A program made the translations under genes and the position numbers. Below are positions 49,784 to 60,247 of a DNA stretch of 64,000 bases, piece after piece. Position 1 is the first letter of the stretch. Each line of letters begins with the position of its first letter. The stretch spans positions 1,610,213-1,674,212 of the forward strand of contig NZ_KB913034.1 of assembly GCF_000384195.1 (NCBI RefSeq), read 5' to 3'. The notes beneath the pieces were generated by a model, which saw nothing but the letters and a program-made list of their open reading frames with translations, searched no databases and was not told the origin of the DNA. The stretch is from Allobaculum stercoricanis DSM 13633 (GTDB lineage Bacteria; Bacillota_I; Bacilli_A; Erysipelotrichales; Erysipelotrichaceae).

Positions 49784-50152
49784 TTACAGTACTTCTGGAG
49801 CCAAGGACACGATCTTCATGAAGTCTTTTTCACGAAGTTCACGTGCAACTGGACCAAAAATACGAGTTCCCCTTGGGGATTTGTCATCTTTAATAATTAC
49901 AACTGCGTTGTCGTCAAATTTGATGTAAGTACCGTTGTCACGACGTACACCATATTTAGATCTGACGATTACAGCTTTAACTACATCGCCTTTTTTAACG
50001 GTTCCGCCAGGAGCTGCCTGTTTAACGGCACACACAACGACATCACCGATGTTGGCAAATCTGCGCTTACTTCCGCCAAGTGGACGGATAACCAAAACTT
50101 CTTTGGCACCCGTGTTGTCGGCCACGCGCAAACGGCTTTCATTTTGAATCAT
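49784..50152 (-). CDS. rplN: Ribosomal protein L14 (uL14)
   Basis: 122 residues. [22 protein letters not shown] and [14 protein letters not shown] are diagnostic. Confidence 0.98.
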   Translation of the reverse strand: MIQNESRLRVADNTGAKEVLVIRPLGGSKRRFANIGDVVVCAVKQAAPGGTVKKGDVVKAVIVRSKYGVRRDNGTYIKFDDNAVVIIKDDKSPRGTRIFGPVARELREKDFMKIVSLAPEVL

Positions 50153-50169
50153 TTGCTTTTCCTCCCAGC

Positions 50170-50430
50170 TTATCCACGGGCTTTTTCAACGACGTTAACC
50201 AGACGGAAACGTTTGGTTTTGGAAAGTGGTCTTGTTTCCATAATTTCAACAAGATCGCCTTTTCCAGCAACGTTCATTTCATCGTGGGCTTTGAATTTTT
50301 TAGTATATTTAACGCGTTTACCGTACAGAGGATGTTTTTTCATCGTTTCTACGGCAACAGTGACAGTTTTGTCCATTTTGTCAGAAACGACTCTGCCACG
50401 GTAAACTTTTCTAGAATTTCTTTCTTCCAT
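50170..50430 (-). CDS. rpsQ: Ribosomal protein S17 (uS17)
   Basis: 86 residues. [19 protein letters not shown] and [19 protein letters not shown] are diagnostic of this early 16S binder. Confidence 0.98.
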   Translation of the reverse strand: MEERNSRKVYRGRVVSDKMDKTVTVAVETMKKHPLYGKRVKYTKKFKAHDEMNVAGKGDLVEIMETRPLSKTKRFRLVNVVEKARG

Positions 50431-50447
50431 GTTCGAATCCTCCCTGA

Positions 50448-50636
50448 CTATTTATTCATTTCGCCAAGAACAGTTTTAATTCTTGCGATGTCTTTTTTTA
50501 CAACTCTAAGGCGTGCTGTATTTTCTAATTGACCAGTAGCTTGTTTGAATCGGAGATTGAACAGTTCATCTTTAAGAAGGTTCATTTCCTGCAACAGCTG
50601 TTCTTGTGTTTTAGTACGAAGTTCACTTGCTTTCAT
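50448..50636 (-). CDS. rpmC: Ribosomal protein L29 (uL29)
   Basis: 62 residues forming a two-helix hairpin near the exit tunnel. [24 protein letters not shown] is diagnostic. It starts 2 bp after rplP. Confidence 0.98.
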   Translation of the reverse strand: MKASELRTKTQEQLLQEMNLLKDELFNLRFKQATGQLENTARLRVVKKDIARIKTVLGEMNK

Positions 50637-50638
50637 GA

Positions 50639-51055
50639 CTATTCAGTTTCTCCTTTCCGAACGAAGCGTGTCTTCACTGGTAATTTGTGTCCAGCAAGAC
50701 GTAAAGCTTCTTTTGCAACTTCTTCAGGTACACCAGCAACCTCGAACATTACGCGTCCAGGTTTAACTACTGCTACCCATCCTTCTGGAGCACCTTTACC
50801 GGAACCCATACGGACTTCAAGAGGTTTTTTAGTTCTAGCCAGGTGTGGGAAAATTCGGATCCAAACTTTACCACCACGTTTCATGTAACGAGTCATCGCA
50901 ACACGAGCCGCTTCGATTTGACGGTTTGAAATATAGTTTCCGCTGTCAGCTACCAATCCGTATTCACCGAATTCTACGCTGCGTCCTGCTTTAGAACGAC
51001 CTTCGTAGCTTAAACGATGAGGACGACGGTATTTTGTGCGCTTTGGCATTAACAT
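50639..51055 (-). CDS. rplP: Ribosomal protein L16 (uL16)
   Basis: 138 residues. [20 protein letters not shown] and [12 protein letters not shown] are diagnostic. Its ATG overlaps the rpsC stop by one base (TAATG). MLMPKR is the expected start for this family. Confidence 0.98.
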   Translation of the reverse strand: MLMPKRTKYRRPHRLSYEGRSKAGRSVEFGEYGLVADSGNYISNRQIEAARVAMTRYMKRGGKVWIRIFPHLARTKKPLEVRMGSGKGAPEGWVAVVKPGRVMFEVAGVPEEVAKEALRLAGHKLPVKTRFVRKGETE

Positions 51056-51909
51056 TATTCGTTTCCTCCTTCGGCCTGAGCAGCTTCAGGTGCAGCTGGT
51101 CTAGCAGCACGTGCACCATCTCTGCGTGGCTGACGGTTATTTTTGCCGCCTTGACGACGGTCATTTCCTTGACGGCCATTTCTGCCGCGTGTAGGACGTT
51201 GTCTTCTTTGTTTTGGTGCTTCTGGTTCTTTAACCATTTCTCCAGGAAGAACTTCACCACGACAAATCCATACTTTTACACCGAGCTTACCGTATTGAGT
51301 GTCAGCTTCTTCAATAGCGTAATCGATATCGGAACGAAGTGTGTGAAGTGGTACAACACCTTCGGAATATCCTTCAGCACGAGCGATATCAGCTCCACCA
51401 AGACGTCCGGATACAGAAGTTTTGATACCTTTTGCACCAGAACGCATTGTGTTCTGAATAGCTTTTTTCTGAGTAGCACGGAAGGATTTACGGTTTTCAA
51501 GTTCGTTTGCAATCCAACGTGCAACTAATCTTGCATCAAGATTAGGGTTGGCGATTTCAACGACGTTGATCTGAATATTTTTAGCAGAAGTGATTTTTGC
51601 TAATTCTTTTTTCAGACCTTCGATGGATTTACCATCTTGGCCGATGACAACACCTGGGTGAGCAGTACGAATGATCGCTGTCAAACGATTCTGCGTTCTT
51701 TCAATCTCAACACGAGAAATCTGAGGATCTGCTTTTCTCTTATCTGCAGCTGCTAAAGAAAGTTTTTTGTAGTAGCTTTCAACACAGTTACGGATTTTCA
51801 CATCTTCCATCAGAAATTTTGAGAAATCTTTATCGTCTGCATACCATCTGGACTGCCAGTCACGGATGACACCAGTACGCATTCCAATAGGACTAACTTT
51901 CTGACCCAT
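51055..51909 (-). CDS. rpsC: Ribosomal protein S3 (uS3) with extended C-terminal tail
   Basis: 284 residues from the ATG at 51909 ([13 protein letters not shown]); the frame to 51939 has no ribosome site. The core (1-about 220) is normal, with the KH domain motif [13 protein letters not shown] and [12 protein letters not shown]. It is followed by a tail of about 60 residues rich in Arg, Gln, Gly, Asn and then Ala (residues about 222-284), longer than in most bacteria (typical length near 218). The tail may touch mRNA at the entry site. Confidence 0.97.
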   Translation of the reverse strand: MGQKVSPIGMRTGVIRDWQSRWYADDKDFSKFLMEDVKIRNCVESYYKKLSLAAADKRKADPQISRVEIERTQNRLTAIIRTAHPGVVIGQDGKSIEGLKKELAKITSAKNIQINVVEIANPNLDARLVARWIANELENRKSFRATQKKAIQNTMRSGAKGIKTSVSGRLGGADIARAEGYSEGVVPLHTLRSDIDYAIEEADTQYGKLGVKVWICRGEVLPGEMVKEPEAPKQRRQRPTRGRNGRQGNDRRQGGKNNRQPRRDGARAARPAAPEAAQAEGGNE

Positions 51910-51919
51910 GGTGATCCTC

Positions 51920-52255
51920 CTATTCCTTTTCAGCCACAACTACTGTGATGTGACTTGTACGTTTGTTAATTGGGCTTGCGCTTCCTTTAGCGCGAGGCAT
52001 AAAGCGCTTCATTGTGGCGCCTTCGTTTGCATAGCATTCTTTGACGTAAAGTGCGTCTTCATTCATTTCGTGGTTGTTCACTGCGTTTGCTACTGCACTT
52101 TTAAGTACAGCACCAACCATTTCTCCACCTTTGTTAGGTAAGAATTTGCAAATAGCTGCAGCTTCTACAACATCTTTACCACGGATAAGATCCAGAACAA
52201 GTCTTGCTTTACGAGGCTGAATGCGAAGTGTTTTTGCAGTTGCTCTTGCTTCCAT
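51920..52255 (-). CDS. rplV: Ribosomal protein L22 (uL22)
   Basis: 111 residues. [17 protein letters not shown] and the beta-hairpin [22 protein letters not shown] that lines the exit tunnel are intact; no macrolide-resistance-type insertion is visible. Confidence 0.98.
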   Translation of the reverse strand: MEARATAKTLRIQPRKARLVLDLIRGKDVVEAAAICKFLPNKGGEMVGAVLKSAVANAVNNHEMNEDALYVKECYANEGATMKRFMPRAKGSASPINKRTSHITVVVAEKE

Positions 52256-52264
52256 AGTAACCTC

Positions 52265-52543
52265 CTATTTTCTGCCTTTCTTGTCATCGGATGCATGTCC
52301 GGTATATTTACGAGTTGGAACGAACTCACCGAGTTTGTGTCCAACCATATCTTCTGTTACGTACACTGGTACGTGTTCTTTACCGTTGTAAACGGCAAAT
52401 GTGTGTTCAACAAATTCAGGGAAGATTGTTGAACGGCGGCTCCAAGTTTTTACAACTTCTCTTTTGCTGGAAGCGTTCAAAGCCTGTACTTTTTTCATCA
52501 AGTGCTCATCAATAAATGGCCCTTTTTTCAAACTACGACTCAT
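52265..52543 (-). CDS. rpsS: Ribosomal protein S19 (uS19)
   Basis: 92 residues. [25 protein letters not shown] and [15 protein letters not shown] are diagnostic. Confidence 0.98.
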   Translation of the reverse strand: MSRSLKKGPFIDEHLMKKVQALNASSKREVVKTWSRRSTIFPEFVEHTFAVYNGKEHVPVYVTEDMVGHKLGEFVPTRKYTGHASDDKKGRK

Positions 52544-52561
52544 TTCAACGTTCTCCTTGTC

Positions 52562-53395
52562 CTATTTACCGTTTCTTCTGCGGACGATTAATTTATTAGA
52601 AGCTTTCTTCTTATCACGAGTCTTAACGCCAAGAGCTTTTTTGCCCCATGGAGTCATTGGAGACTTACGTCCGATAGGTGTGCGGCCTTCACCACCACCA
52701 TGTGGGTGATCGTTAGGGTTCATAACAGAACCACGTACTGTTGGGCGGATACCTTTCCAACGAGTTCTACCTGCTTTACCTAAGTTAACCAGGCTGTGGT
52801 CTTCGTTACCAACTGTTCCGACTGTAGCACGGCAAGTTCCAAGAACTTTACGTACTTCACCAGAAGTTAAACGAAGAGTTACATATTTTTCTTCAATACC
52901 TAAAATCTGAGCAGATGCACCAGCAGCTCTTGCCATCTGGCCACCTTTACCAGGTTTTAATTCAACGTTGTGTACTGTTGTACCTTCAGGCATGTTGCGA
53001 AGTTCGCAAGCGTTACCTGTTTTGATATCAGCTTCCACACCGGAAATTACTTTAGTTCCTACTTCTAAGCCTTTTGGAGCTAAGATGTAGCGTTTTTCAC
53101 CATCTGCATAAGTTAATAATGCGATGTTGCAAGTACGGTTTGGGTCGTACTCAATAGCTGTTACTTTTGCTGGGATATTATCTTTATTTCGTTTGAAATC
53201 GATAATACGGTAAGTTCTCTTATGACCACCGCCTTGATGACGTGTAGTGATGCGACCAGTGTTGTTACGTCCACCTTTAGAATTCAGTGGAGCAGTCAAG
53301 CTACGTTCTGGAGTTGTTTTTGTAATTTCTTCAAAAGTTAATCCAGACATGCCGCGGCGGCCAGGTGTAGTCGGTTTATACTTTTTAATAGGCAT
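52562..53395 (-). CDS. rplB: Ribosomal protein L2 (uL2)
   Basis: 277 residues, essential for peptidyl transfer. [33 protein letters not shown] and the conserved His region [17 protein letters not shown] are intact. Confidence 0.98.
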   Translation of the reverse strand: MPIKKYKPTTPGRRGMSGLTFEEITKTTPERSLTAPLNSKGGRNNTGRITTRHQGGGHKRTYRIIDFKRNKDNIPAKVTAIEYDPNRTCNIALLTYADGEKRYILAPKGLEVGTKVISGVEADIKTGNACELRNMPEGTTVHNVELKPGKGGQMARAAGASAQILGIEEKYVTLRLTSGEVRKVLGTCRATVGTVGNEDHSLVNLGKAGRTRWKGIRPTVRGSVMNPNDHPHGGGEGRTPIGRKSPMTPWGKKALGVKTRDKKKASNKLIVRRRNGK

Positions 53396-53458
53396 AAACT
53401 TTTTCTCCTCTCATTCGCGATATTTAGTCAGGAAATAGCGTCTTCTCCCTGATGGGAA

Positions 53459-53752
53459 CTATTCTTCTTCCCCGAAAATGTCAATACTGTTGTTTTCTTT
53501 CAATGTAACGATTGCTTTTTTGAAACCGTGTTTTGTTGACATCCAACGTCCGAAACGTTTTGGTTTGTCTGCAGTATTTACGATGTTGACTTTTTCGACT
53601 TGAACGTCGAACAGGTTTTCAACAGCCTGTCTCACTTCGATTTTGTTCACTTTAGTAGGAACTTCGAATGTATATTTTCTCAGGCCATCCATTGCGGATA
53701 CAGATTCTTCTGTGATCACCGGGCGGATGATAACGTCTCTGTAGTCTTTCAT
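53459..53752 (-). CDS. rplW: Ribosomal protein L23 (uL23)
   Basis: 97 residues, docking site for trigger factor and SRP. IIRPVITEESV and YTFEVPTKVNKIEVRQAVE are diagnostic. Its start overlaps the rplD stop. Confidence 0.97.
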   Translation of the reverse strand: MKDYRDVIIRPVITEESVSAMDGLRKYTFEVPTKVNKIEVRQAVENLFDVQVEKVNIVNTADKPKRFGRWMSTKHGFKKAIVTLKENNSIDIFGEEE

Positions 53753-54384
53753 TATGCGAGGGCCTCCTCTACTTCTTTAACTGCTGTTTCTGTCATAACA
53801 ACATGATTAGCATTTAACAGATCGTAAACGTTGATGGCTTTAGAATTCATCACCATTACATCTGGGATGTTACGAGCGGAAAGATAAATGTTATCTGTGC
53901 AAGCTTCATCCATACCAATAACAAACAGAGTTTTGCTTGGCGCGTTGATTGCATCAACGATTGCGTTAAATTCTTTTGTTTTTGGTGCTTCAAGTGCGAT
54001 TTGGTCTAATAATCCAAATTCTTTTTCAAGAACTTTAGCGGAAAGAGCAGATTTAAGGGCAAGTCTGCGAACTTTCTTATTGATTCTATAAGCATAGTCT
54101 CTTGGAGTTGGACCAAATACGATTCCGCCGCCGCGATGTTGTGCAGCACGGATAGAACCTTGACGTGCACGACCAGTACCTTTTTGACGGTATGGTTTAC
54201 GTCCCCCACCAGCAACCTGGGAGCGACCTTTTACAGCGTGAGTTCCTTGATGCTTACCTGCTTGTTGCATTTTAACTGCTTCATACAGAGCATCTTTATG
54301 TGGTTCGATACCGAAGATGTCGTCGTTCAGATCATATTGTCTGATGACTTCACCTTTTTGGTTTAATACGTCGATGAGTGCCAT
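53752..54384 (-). CDS. rplD: Ribosomal protein L4 (uL4)
   Basis: 210 residues. [33 protein letters not shown] is the tunnel loop; no resistance-type change noted. In several bacteria L4 represses the S10 operon. It overlaps rplC and rplW by single bases. Confidence 0.98.
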   Translation of the reverse strand: MALIDVLNQKGEVIRQYDLNDDIFGIEPHKDALYEAVKMQQAGKHQGTHAVKGRSQVAGGGRKPYRQKGTGRARQGSIRAAQHRGGGIVFGPTPRDYAYRINKKVRRLALKSALSAKVLEKEFGLLDQIALEAPKTKEFNAIVDAINAPSKTLFVIGMDEACTDNIYLSARNIPDVMVMNSKAINVYDLLNANHVVMTETAVKEVEEALA

Positions 54385-55079
54385 TATTCAGTGACCTCCT
54401 CTTTAGCAGTTCTGTCGATCAGAACAACTGGAGCCTTGTCACCTTTGCTTGTTTTAGCAGTGCGGATCATGACCATTCCTTTTTTAGGTCCTGGAACATT
54501 TCCTTTTACAAGAACGTAGTTGTTTTCTGTATCAACTTTGATAACGGTCAAGTTTGGAGCAGTAGTGCGTTTGTGACCTTCATGACCAGGCATGCATGTG
54601 CCTTTCATGATGCGTCCCTGACGGGAAGTAATACCGTTAGTGGCAAGAGAACCGATGTGACGGATGTTCTTAGATCCACCGTGGGATTTTGGGCCTTGGT
54701 GCGCATTGTTGCGGTAAATAGTACCCATGTAACCTTTACCTTTGGATGTGCCGATTACGTCAACTTGTTCTCCAGCAGCAAAGATATCTACGCCAACCGT
54801 GTCGCCTGCTTTAACGTCCAGGTCGCAGTTGCGTACTTCTTTGACAAAACGTTTTGGAGCGGTACCTGCTTTTTTAGCATGTCCGATCTCAGGTTTTGTC
54901 GAATTTTTTTCTTTTACATCTTCGAATCCGAGCTGTACAGCGTTGTATCCGTCAGTAGCTTCTGTTTTTACTTGCAGAACAACGTTTGGTTCGGCTTCGA
55001 TTACAGTTACAGGAATTAGCAAGCCATCTTCTGTGAAGACCTGAGTCATCCCTAACTTTCTTCCTAACAAACCTTTCAC
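54384..55079 (-). CDS. rplC: Ribosomal protein L3 (uL3), GTG start
   Basis: 231 residues from the GTG at 55079. GGAGG lies 8 nt upstream and is itself inside the ATGGAGGAAG that would encode the alternative start at 55094, so the GTG is preferred ([13 protein letters not shown]). The [11 protein letters not shown] and [11 protein letters not shown] blocks near the peptidyl-transferase centre are intact. Confidence 0.95.
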   Translation of the reverse strand: MKGLLGRKLGMTQVFTEDGLLIPVTVIEAEPNVVLQVKTEATDGYNAVQLGFEDVKEKNSTKPEIGHAKKAGTAPKRFVKEVRNCDLDVKAGDTVGVDIFAAGEQVDVIGTSKGKGYMGTIYRNNAHQGPKSHGGSKNIRHIGSLATNGITSRQGRIMKGTCMPGHEGHKRTTAPNLTVIKVDTENNYVLVKGNVPGPKKGMVMIRTAKTSKGDKAPVVLIDRTAKEEVTE

Positions 55080-55093
55080 GATGACTTCCTCCA

Positions 55094-55405
55094 TTAAAGT
55101 TTGATTTCGATGTCTACGCCACTAGGCAATTCTAGTCTCTGTAATGCATCGATAGTTTCTTTATCCGGTGCAACAATTTCGATTAAACGTTTATGTGTGC
55201 GAATTTCGAATTGTTCACGGGAATCTTTGTACTTGTGTACAGCGCGAAGGATAGTCACAACCTGTTTTTCTGTTGGCAGAGGTACAGGTCCAACAACCTT
55301 TTTAGCGCCATGCTTCTGAGCTGCTTCGACGATTTTCTTTGCACTTTCGTCTAAGATGCGGTGCTCATACGCTTTCAAGCGGATTCTCATTGTGTTTTTT
55401 GCCAT
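55094..55405 (-). CDS. rpsJ: Ribosomal protein S10 (uS10, NusE)
   Basis: 103 residues. [21 protein letters not shown] and [11 protein letters not shown] are diagnostic. It is also the antitermination factor NusE. First gene of the S10-spc-alpha operon, behind AAAGGAG. Confidence 0.98.
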   Translation of the reverse strand: MAKNTMRIRLKAYEHRILDESAKKIVEAAQKHGAKKVVGPVPLPTEKQVVTILRAVHKYKDSREQFEIRTHKRLIEIVAPDKETIDALQRLELPSGVDIEIKL

Positions 55406-55515
55406 GGTTACTCCTTTCGTTTATTCTTGATAAACATGCTCCATGCGAATTACCTGGCCCATTCCATGACAACGCTATTCAGTGGGTCAGCAACCTCGCA
55501 CTTCCTCGCAGTGCT
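55406..55515 (-). promoter_or_regulatory. 5' leader of the S10 operon
   Basis: About 110 nt before rpsJ with a hairpin (GCACT/AAGTGC on the minus strand) and further weak pairings. It may mediate ribosomal-protein feedback; no family consensus could be checked. Confidence 0.4.
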
Positions 55516-55520
55516 TGAGT

Positions 55521-55549
55521 ATTCTAGCATTATAGAACACTCGATGCAA
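55521..55549 (-). promoter_or_regulatory. S10 operon promoter
   Basis: TTGCAT and TAGAAT separated by 17 bp on the minus strand; a TATAAT also lies in the spacer, giving a possible second -10. Confidence 0.65.
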
Positions 55550-55570
55550 GGTTATTTTTCTTATTTTTAA

Positions 55571-56082
55571 AAAGAATTTCTTCAAAAACACGAAATCTAA
55601 AGCCGAACTGGGCTCTGTCGTTTTTGAAATTTATTTCAAAACTTTGTAAGCGTTTCTTTCAAACTCTTTTGTCTTATTTCACAAAAGACGTCTTGAAAGT
55701 GGATTTGAGATGTTTCTTACGTCGTATCTCTTTGGTTTTAGTCGACATGCTATATGAATCTGGCCAATCTAGCGATCTTGCAATCTAAGTTGGTCAATTC
55801 ACGCTCATTTCATGTTTGAGTGGGCTATTTCGATGTTTACCGCAGACCATTTTACCCAAATTTGTCATGTTTTCAATCTATTTTTTATATTTTTTTAAAT
55901 CACACATTTTTTCCTTAATCATCCTTGTTTTGCCCATAAAAAATAGCCTGGAAATAATCCAGGCTTTCTTGACTTTGTAGCGCTATAATTCGCAAGTTCG
56001 CGATATTTCTATATTGAACAAATTATTAAGCTTTCCTGTCCCTAAAACAACTATATAGAGAAGGATAAGGACTGGTAGCTGA
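55571..56082. other. Gene-free gap upstream of the S10 promoter, with one terminator
   Basis: About 510 bp. At 55938-55968 AGCCTGG/CCAGGCT forms a hairpin followed by ATTTTTTAT on the minus strand, a likely terminator for the membrane protein gene at 56083. The rest is A+T-rich with no ORF or RNA gene recognised. Confidence 0.6.
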
Positions 56083-56706
56083 TTAATGCAATACAATTTG
56101 GTTATTACTCAAAAATTCCTTTTGCATTTTCTCAAATCTTTTCTTTTGTAGAAAATAGACGATTAAGAATAAAAGCAATGAAAAATCAAACGCTTCAATC
56201 ATCATCATCAGTAAAAACCATAAAACGAAGATCGCTCCATCCATTAAAAAGAAATCGAGCGTCTTTCCATAATAGCCGACCGTACGCATTTGGCTGCCAA
56301 GATTCAAGATGAAGATCGCTCCAGCAGCTACACCAATTAAGGCATCGATTGAGAAATTTACTAAGTAGTTCTCAGTCATCCATGCTTTGATGAACATACA
56401 GAACAAAGATCCTGTAATCATCATGATCATTCCGGACAAACGGAAATTCGTCATATCCGTCTGCGTTGTTTGACGAACGCTATCTAAAAAGGAAACTGAT
56501 TTTTTTCTGGATAATAATTTATCTGGAATATTTTTATCTTCTAAACGAAGATCGGTCACCCAGTTGATCAAAAGATGTTTCATCCCGACGCTTTCGTTCA
56601 TCTTGTCGATTTGACCAAAAGCACGGTTATAATCTGCATCCTCAACTAAAGGCATCGCCTTCTTTTGAAGAGTTCTCGTATTCCATTGGGGAGTAAAGAA
56701 TTGCAT
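56083..56706 (-). CDS. Unknown membrane protein
   Basis: 207 residues. A soluble N-terminal part (1-85) is followed by four predicted helices (about 90-110, 115-135, 155-172, 174-186) and a basic C-terminal tail. It overlaps the end of the M18 aminopeptidase gene by one base, so it is co-translated with it. No family recognised. Confidence 0.75.
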   Translation of the reverse strand: MQFFTPQWNTRTLQKKAMPLVEDADYNRAFGQIDKMNESVGMKHLLINWVTDLRLEDKNIPDKLLSRKKSVSFLDSVRQTTQTDMTNFRLSGMIMMITGSLFCMFIKAWMTENYLVNFSIDALIGVAAGAIFILNLGSQMRTVGYYGKTLDFFLMDGAIFVLWFLLMMMIEAFDFSLLLFLIVYFLQKKRFEKMQKEFLSNNQIVLH

Positions 56707-58025
56707 TAGTCGAATGTCACCGTATCAGCACCATCGATGATGATATTTGTGTTATAGAATTCTTTTAATGCTTCATATAAGTAATATGGGTCTTTTGCGC
56801 CACCTGTTTCGAAAGAAGAGTGCATCGCAAGCTGAGCCAAGCCAGTATCTACTGCATGAACAGAAACTTGTGTATTGGATAAGTTACCCAATGTAGAGCC
56901 ACCTACAATATCTGAACGGTTAGCAAAGCATTGGAATGGAACATTCGCTTTTTTGCAGATTGAAGCAAAGACAGCACGAGAGAAACCGTCTGTTGTATAT
57001 TTTTGGTTTGCGGATTCTTTAATGATAGGTCCTTGGTTCATAAATACAGTGTTGGCTGGATCGTTTTTCTCTGGGTGGTTTGGATGTAATGCATGACCAT
57101 TGTCAGCAGAAACCAAGAAAGAACCAGAAACAGCACGGTAATATTCTTCACTTGTTTTGCCTAAAGCAGCATTCACACGTTTTAAAGTGTCTTTTAAGAA
57201 AGTAGACATTGCACCTTGTTTTGTGTTGGATCCAACTTCTTCGTTGTCGAAGCAAACGTAAACGTCAACTTTCTTTGTATGATCTGCATCTAAGAATCCT
57301 TGTAATGTGGAATATGCACATTCGAGGTCATCTAATTTTGGAGAAGAAACGAATTCGTTTTCATAACCCCAAACAAGGCCGTTTTGACGGTTCACTAAGA
57401 ATAAGTCTTTTCCACGAATTGCAGAAACTTCGACACCTAATTCTTTAGCGACCATTTCATCAAAGGAACCTTTTTTCATTTCTCCAGCTGAAAGCATTGG
57501 AGGAAGGTCAACGGCACGGTTGTAAGAATAACCATCATTAACTTGACGGTTAAAGTGGATGCAAACGTTAGGAATCATTAAGATGTCACGATCGATATAC
57601 AATAAACGGTTTTCTAAACCTTTATCTGTTTCAACAAGAACACGTCCGGCAATAGTTAATGGGCGGTCAAACCAAGTTGAATCGATCATTCCACCGTATG
57701 CTTCTACATCTAAACGAACATAAGGTTCTGGTCCTTTATATTCTGGAATAGCTTTAATTTTATAAGTCGGAGAATCAGAGTGAGAAGCACTGATCTGAAA
57801 GTGGTAATCTGTGATTTCTTGTGGAACATAGAATGCACAGATGGAACTGTTGTTACGGATCACGTAGTATCCGTGGCCTGGTTCAATATTCCAAGCTTCT
57901 TTTTCTTTTAATAAAGTATAATTTTTCGCTTGTAGTTCTTTTTCAATTGTTGCTACTGAGTGAAACATACTTGGGCAGTTTTGAATAAACTGCGTCATAT
58001 TTTGGCAAAAATCTAAATAAGACAT
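56706..58025 (-). CDS. apeB: M18 family metalloaminopeptidase
   Basis: Removes N-terminal residues, often acidic, from peptides; di-metal enzyme. 439 residues. Metal-site signatures include ISASHSDSPTYKIK (His82), VCFDNEEVGS with the catalytic Glu, SADNGHALHPNHPEKNDPANT and the C-terminal METAL-binding His in DTGLAQLAMHS. Good length for the family. It is downstream of an amino-acid permease, suggesting peptide/amino-acid use. Confidence 0.93.
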   Translation of the reverse strand: MSYLDFCQNMTQFIQNCPSMFHSVATIEKELQAKNYTLLKEKEAWNIEPGHGYYVIRNNSSICAFYVPQEITDYHFQISASHSDSPTYKIKAIPEYKGPEPYVRLDVEAYGGMIDSTWFDRPLTIAGRVLVETDKGLENRLLYIDRDILMIPNVCIHFNRQVNDGYSYNRAVDLPPMLSAGEMKKGSFDEMVAKELGVEVSAIRGKDLFLVNRQNGLVWGYENEFVSSPKLDDLECAYSTLQGFLDADHTKKVDVYVCFDNEEVGSNTKQGAMSTFLKDTLKRVNAALGKTSEEYYRAVSGSFLVSADNGHALHPNHPEKNDPANTVFMNQGPIIKESANQKYTTDGFSRAVFASICKKANVPFQCFANRSDIVGGSTLGNLSNTQVSVHAVDTGLAQLAMHSSFETGGAKDPYYLYEALKEFYNTNIIIDGADTVTFD

Positions 58026-58155
58026 AGAATTACCTCCGAATAAACTGTATCACATTCTCATTTATTGATCAGATGTGATGCAATGTTTTCATATTAATTT
58101 GTATTGATTATTTTCGAATAAAAAGCTGTTTTTCTAACGAACTTCATTGAACACT

Positions 58156-58192
58156 CAAAAAAAATACGCGTCAAAATTTTTCAACGCGTATT
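58156..58192 (-). terminator. Terminator after the APC permease
   Basis: ATACGCGT/ACGCGTAT 8-bp stem followed by eight T residues on the minus strand. Confidence 0.9.
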
Positions 58193-58214
58193 CATTCAAA
58201 TCTAATTCGTAAAA

Positions 58215-59669
58215 TTATTTACCAGCAGCATCTTGTGCTTTACGGATAGCAGGCATGATCAGACCTAAAGCAAGTAATGCGAAAGGCATGATGATGTTCA
58301 ATACTGTACGTAAAACGTCGCCTTCTACATACACACCTAAGATACAGCATGCAGCAGTAACGAAGAAGCACCATACACCGGCAGAAACTGCGATTGCTTT
58401 GTTTTTAACGAAAACATATTCGCTATTGAATTTTCCAGGAACCGCACTGCGTAATAAGATGTAAGCCAAGAATACCCATAAGTAACGCATTGGCATACAT
58501 ACAGAGTTCAATTTGTTCAGCCAAGAAATAATGTCAGCTGCACCTTTACCTAATAATTGAACAGCAATGATAGAACCGGAAAGAACACCGATCATTAAGA
58601 TACCGTTTGTGTAAGCACCGTATTTGTTTTGTTTGAGTAATCCTTTTGGAACGAACTGACGTGCAGATTCATCATCCAATAACATACGTAATGGTGCGTC
58701 AATAGAAAGTACCAGAGTGGAGAACTGTCCAATTGCGTTACATGCACCATAGACAACAGCTAAAGAATTACCTACATGATAATATTCGCCTAATCTTTGG
58801 AATGCAATGTATGCACCGTTAGCGATAAAGTGCTGTTGAGCTTCACCAACGATTTCTTCTGGTGGTACCATCATACCCATAGCGATTGTACCTAAAATAG
58901 CACAAACCATAACCATGATTGCTAAAGAGATCATTCCTTTAGGGAAGTCTTTACCTGGGTTATTTACCTTATTTACATAAGGAGAAATTTTTTCACATCC
59001 ACCAACTGCGAAGACAAGAATTGATAATGATGTGAAGTATTGCACGTTAAATTGTGGGATTAAGTTTTCCCAGCTCCAATCGAGGGGTACAAAAGAAGCC
59101 GTTGGGTTAATTGCTGGAGCAGCAAGCATCATAACTACATAAAGTAAGGACATGACGAACATACTTGTTCCGGCAAGAGAAGTTAAAACTTTTAAAGGTT
59201 GCAAACCTCGAGATGCAACCCATAAGAAGAATACGAATACGCATCCTGTAGCAAGCTGTACTTGCCATGCTGGTAAAGAGTCATACCAATCGTTAACTAA
59301 GAAAGTCCAAGCTAACGCTTTAAGACCACCACTTCCTTTAGAAGCGATATATGGGATATGAACAACCCAATAAGTATATCCAGCGTAATAAGCTAATTTT
59401 GGATTTGAAGTTTCTAAAATCCAGCTGGTAACACCACCACCGGCATTTTTAAATGCCGATCCAAGTTCACCAACCATTAATGCATATGGTACGAAATACA
59501 GAGCAAACATCATGATCCATGAGAAGATTACCTGTAAACCGTTGAAATATGCAAAACCGTTTACGACGTTCCCAAAACCCCAAACTGTGGAGAAAGCCAT
59601 AAACGAAAGGGTAGTCGCGCTAATCTTTTTTGCTTCAGCAGCTGCAGAGTTCCCTTTGTTTGAAGACAT
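58215..59669 (-). CDS. APC family amino-acid permease
   Basis: 484 residues from the ATG at 59669 behind AAAGGAG; the frame to 59735 has no site. About 12 helices; the first, ISATTLSFMAFSTVWGFGNVVNGF, carries the family's unwound region, and GGGVTSWILE follows. It resembles the glutamate/GABA-type antiporter branch of APC proteins, but the substrate cannot be fixed. It sits between tuf and the aminopeptidase. Confidence 0.88.
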   Translation of the reverse strand: MSSNKGNSAAAEAKKISATTLSFMAFSTVWGFGNVVNGFAYFNGLQVIFSWIMMFALYFVPYALMVGELGSAFKNAGGGVTSWILETSNPKLAYYAGYTYWVVHIPYIASKGSGGLKALAWTFLVNDWYDSLPAWQVQLATGCVFVFFLWVASRGLQPLKVLTSLAGTSMFVMSLLYVVMMLAAPAINPTASFVPLDWSWENLIPQFNVQYFTSLSILVFAVGGCEKISPYVNKVNNPGKDFPKGMISLAIMVMVCAILGTIAMGMMVPPEEIVGEAQQHFIANGAYIAFQRLGEYYHVGNSLAVVYGACNAIGQFSTLVLSIDAPLRMLLDDESARQFVPKGLLKQNKYGAYTNGILMIGVLSGSIIAVQLLGKGAADIISWLNKLNSVCMPMRYLWVFLAYILLRSAVPGKFNSEYVFVKNKAIAVSAGVWCFFVTAACCILGVYVEGDVLRTVLNIIMPFALLALGLIMPAIRKAQDAAGK

Positions 59670-60187
59670 AATCAAACACTCCTTTCGTTGACCATTATCA
59701 CATAATTTTTCTATTTTTTCTTGAGAAAAAGGCAATCCGTCTTTTAATACAATACGTTTGTCGTTTTTTTGTTTAATGTACAGGCCCTTTTGCGTGTTAC
59801 ATTTGTTTCACAACCGTTTACATTGAAAAACAAGCGATAGAAATGCTAAAAAATCACATGATTTAAAGTATATAAATTTCATCTATATATCTTCTTTACA
59901 TTATGAAAATTGTTTTTCTTTACCTTTTACATACTATCCATTTCATTTTTCGTTAAATTTGAACATTCTATCTAGAAGAACATTTTTGTAAAGACAAATT
60001 TCCTTAGTACACAAAACGTGATGCTTTATATTGACAATATGAACTACGAACGATGCTTATATTTGGTCTCATGTATGCCATTTGCATAACGCACATATGG
60101 TTTACTCGTATTGTGCTTTAATTTTTGAACCAATTATTCTGTCTAATCCATCATCTCTAAAAAAAGTTTGAAAAATTCTTCAAACAT
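59670..60187. other. Gene-free gap between APC permease and tuf terminator
   Basis: About 520 bp, very A+T-rich. It includes an isolated TTGACA near 60032 on the plus strand without a convincing -10. No gene or RNA was identified. Confidence 0.5.
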
Positions 60188-60217
60188 CAAAAAAAGCTAC
60201 TGGATATCCAGTAGCTT
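60188..60217 (-). terminator. Terminator after tuf
   Basis: A perfect 24-bp palindrome centred on GGATATCC with seven T residues on the minus strand. Confidence 0.9.
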
Positions 60218-60247
60218 GATTTTTAGATAACAATATCAATCGTTCGA

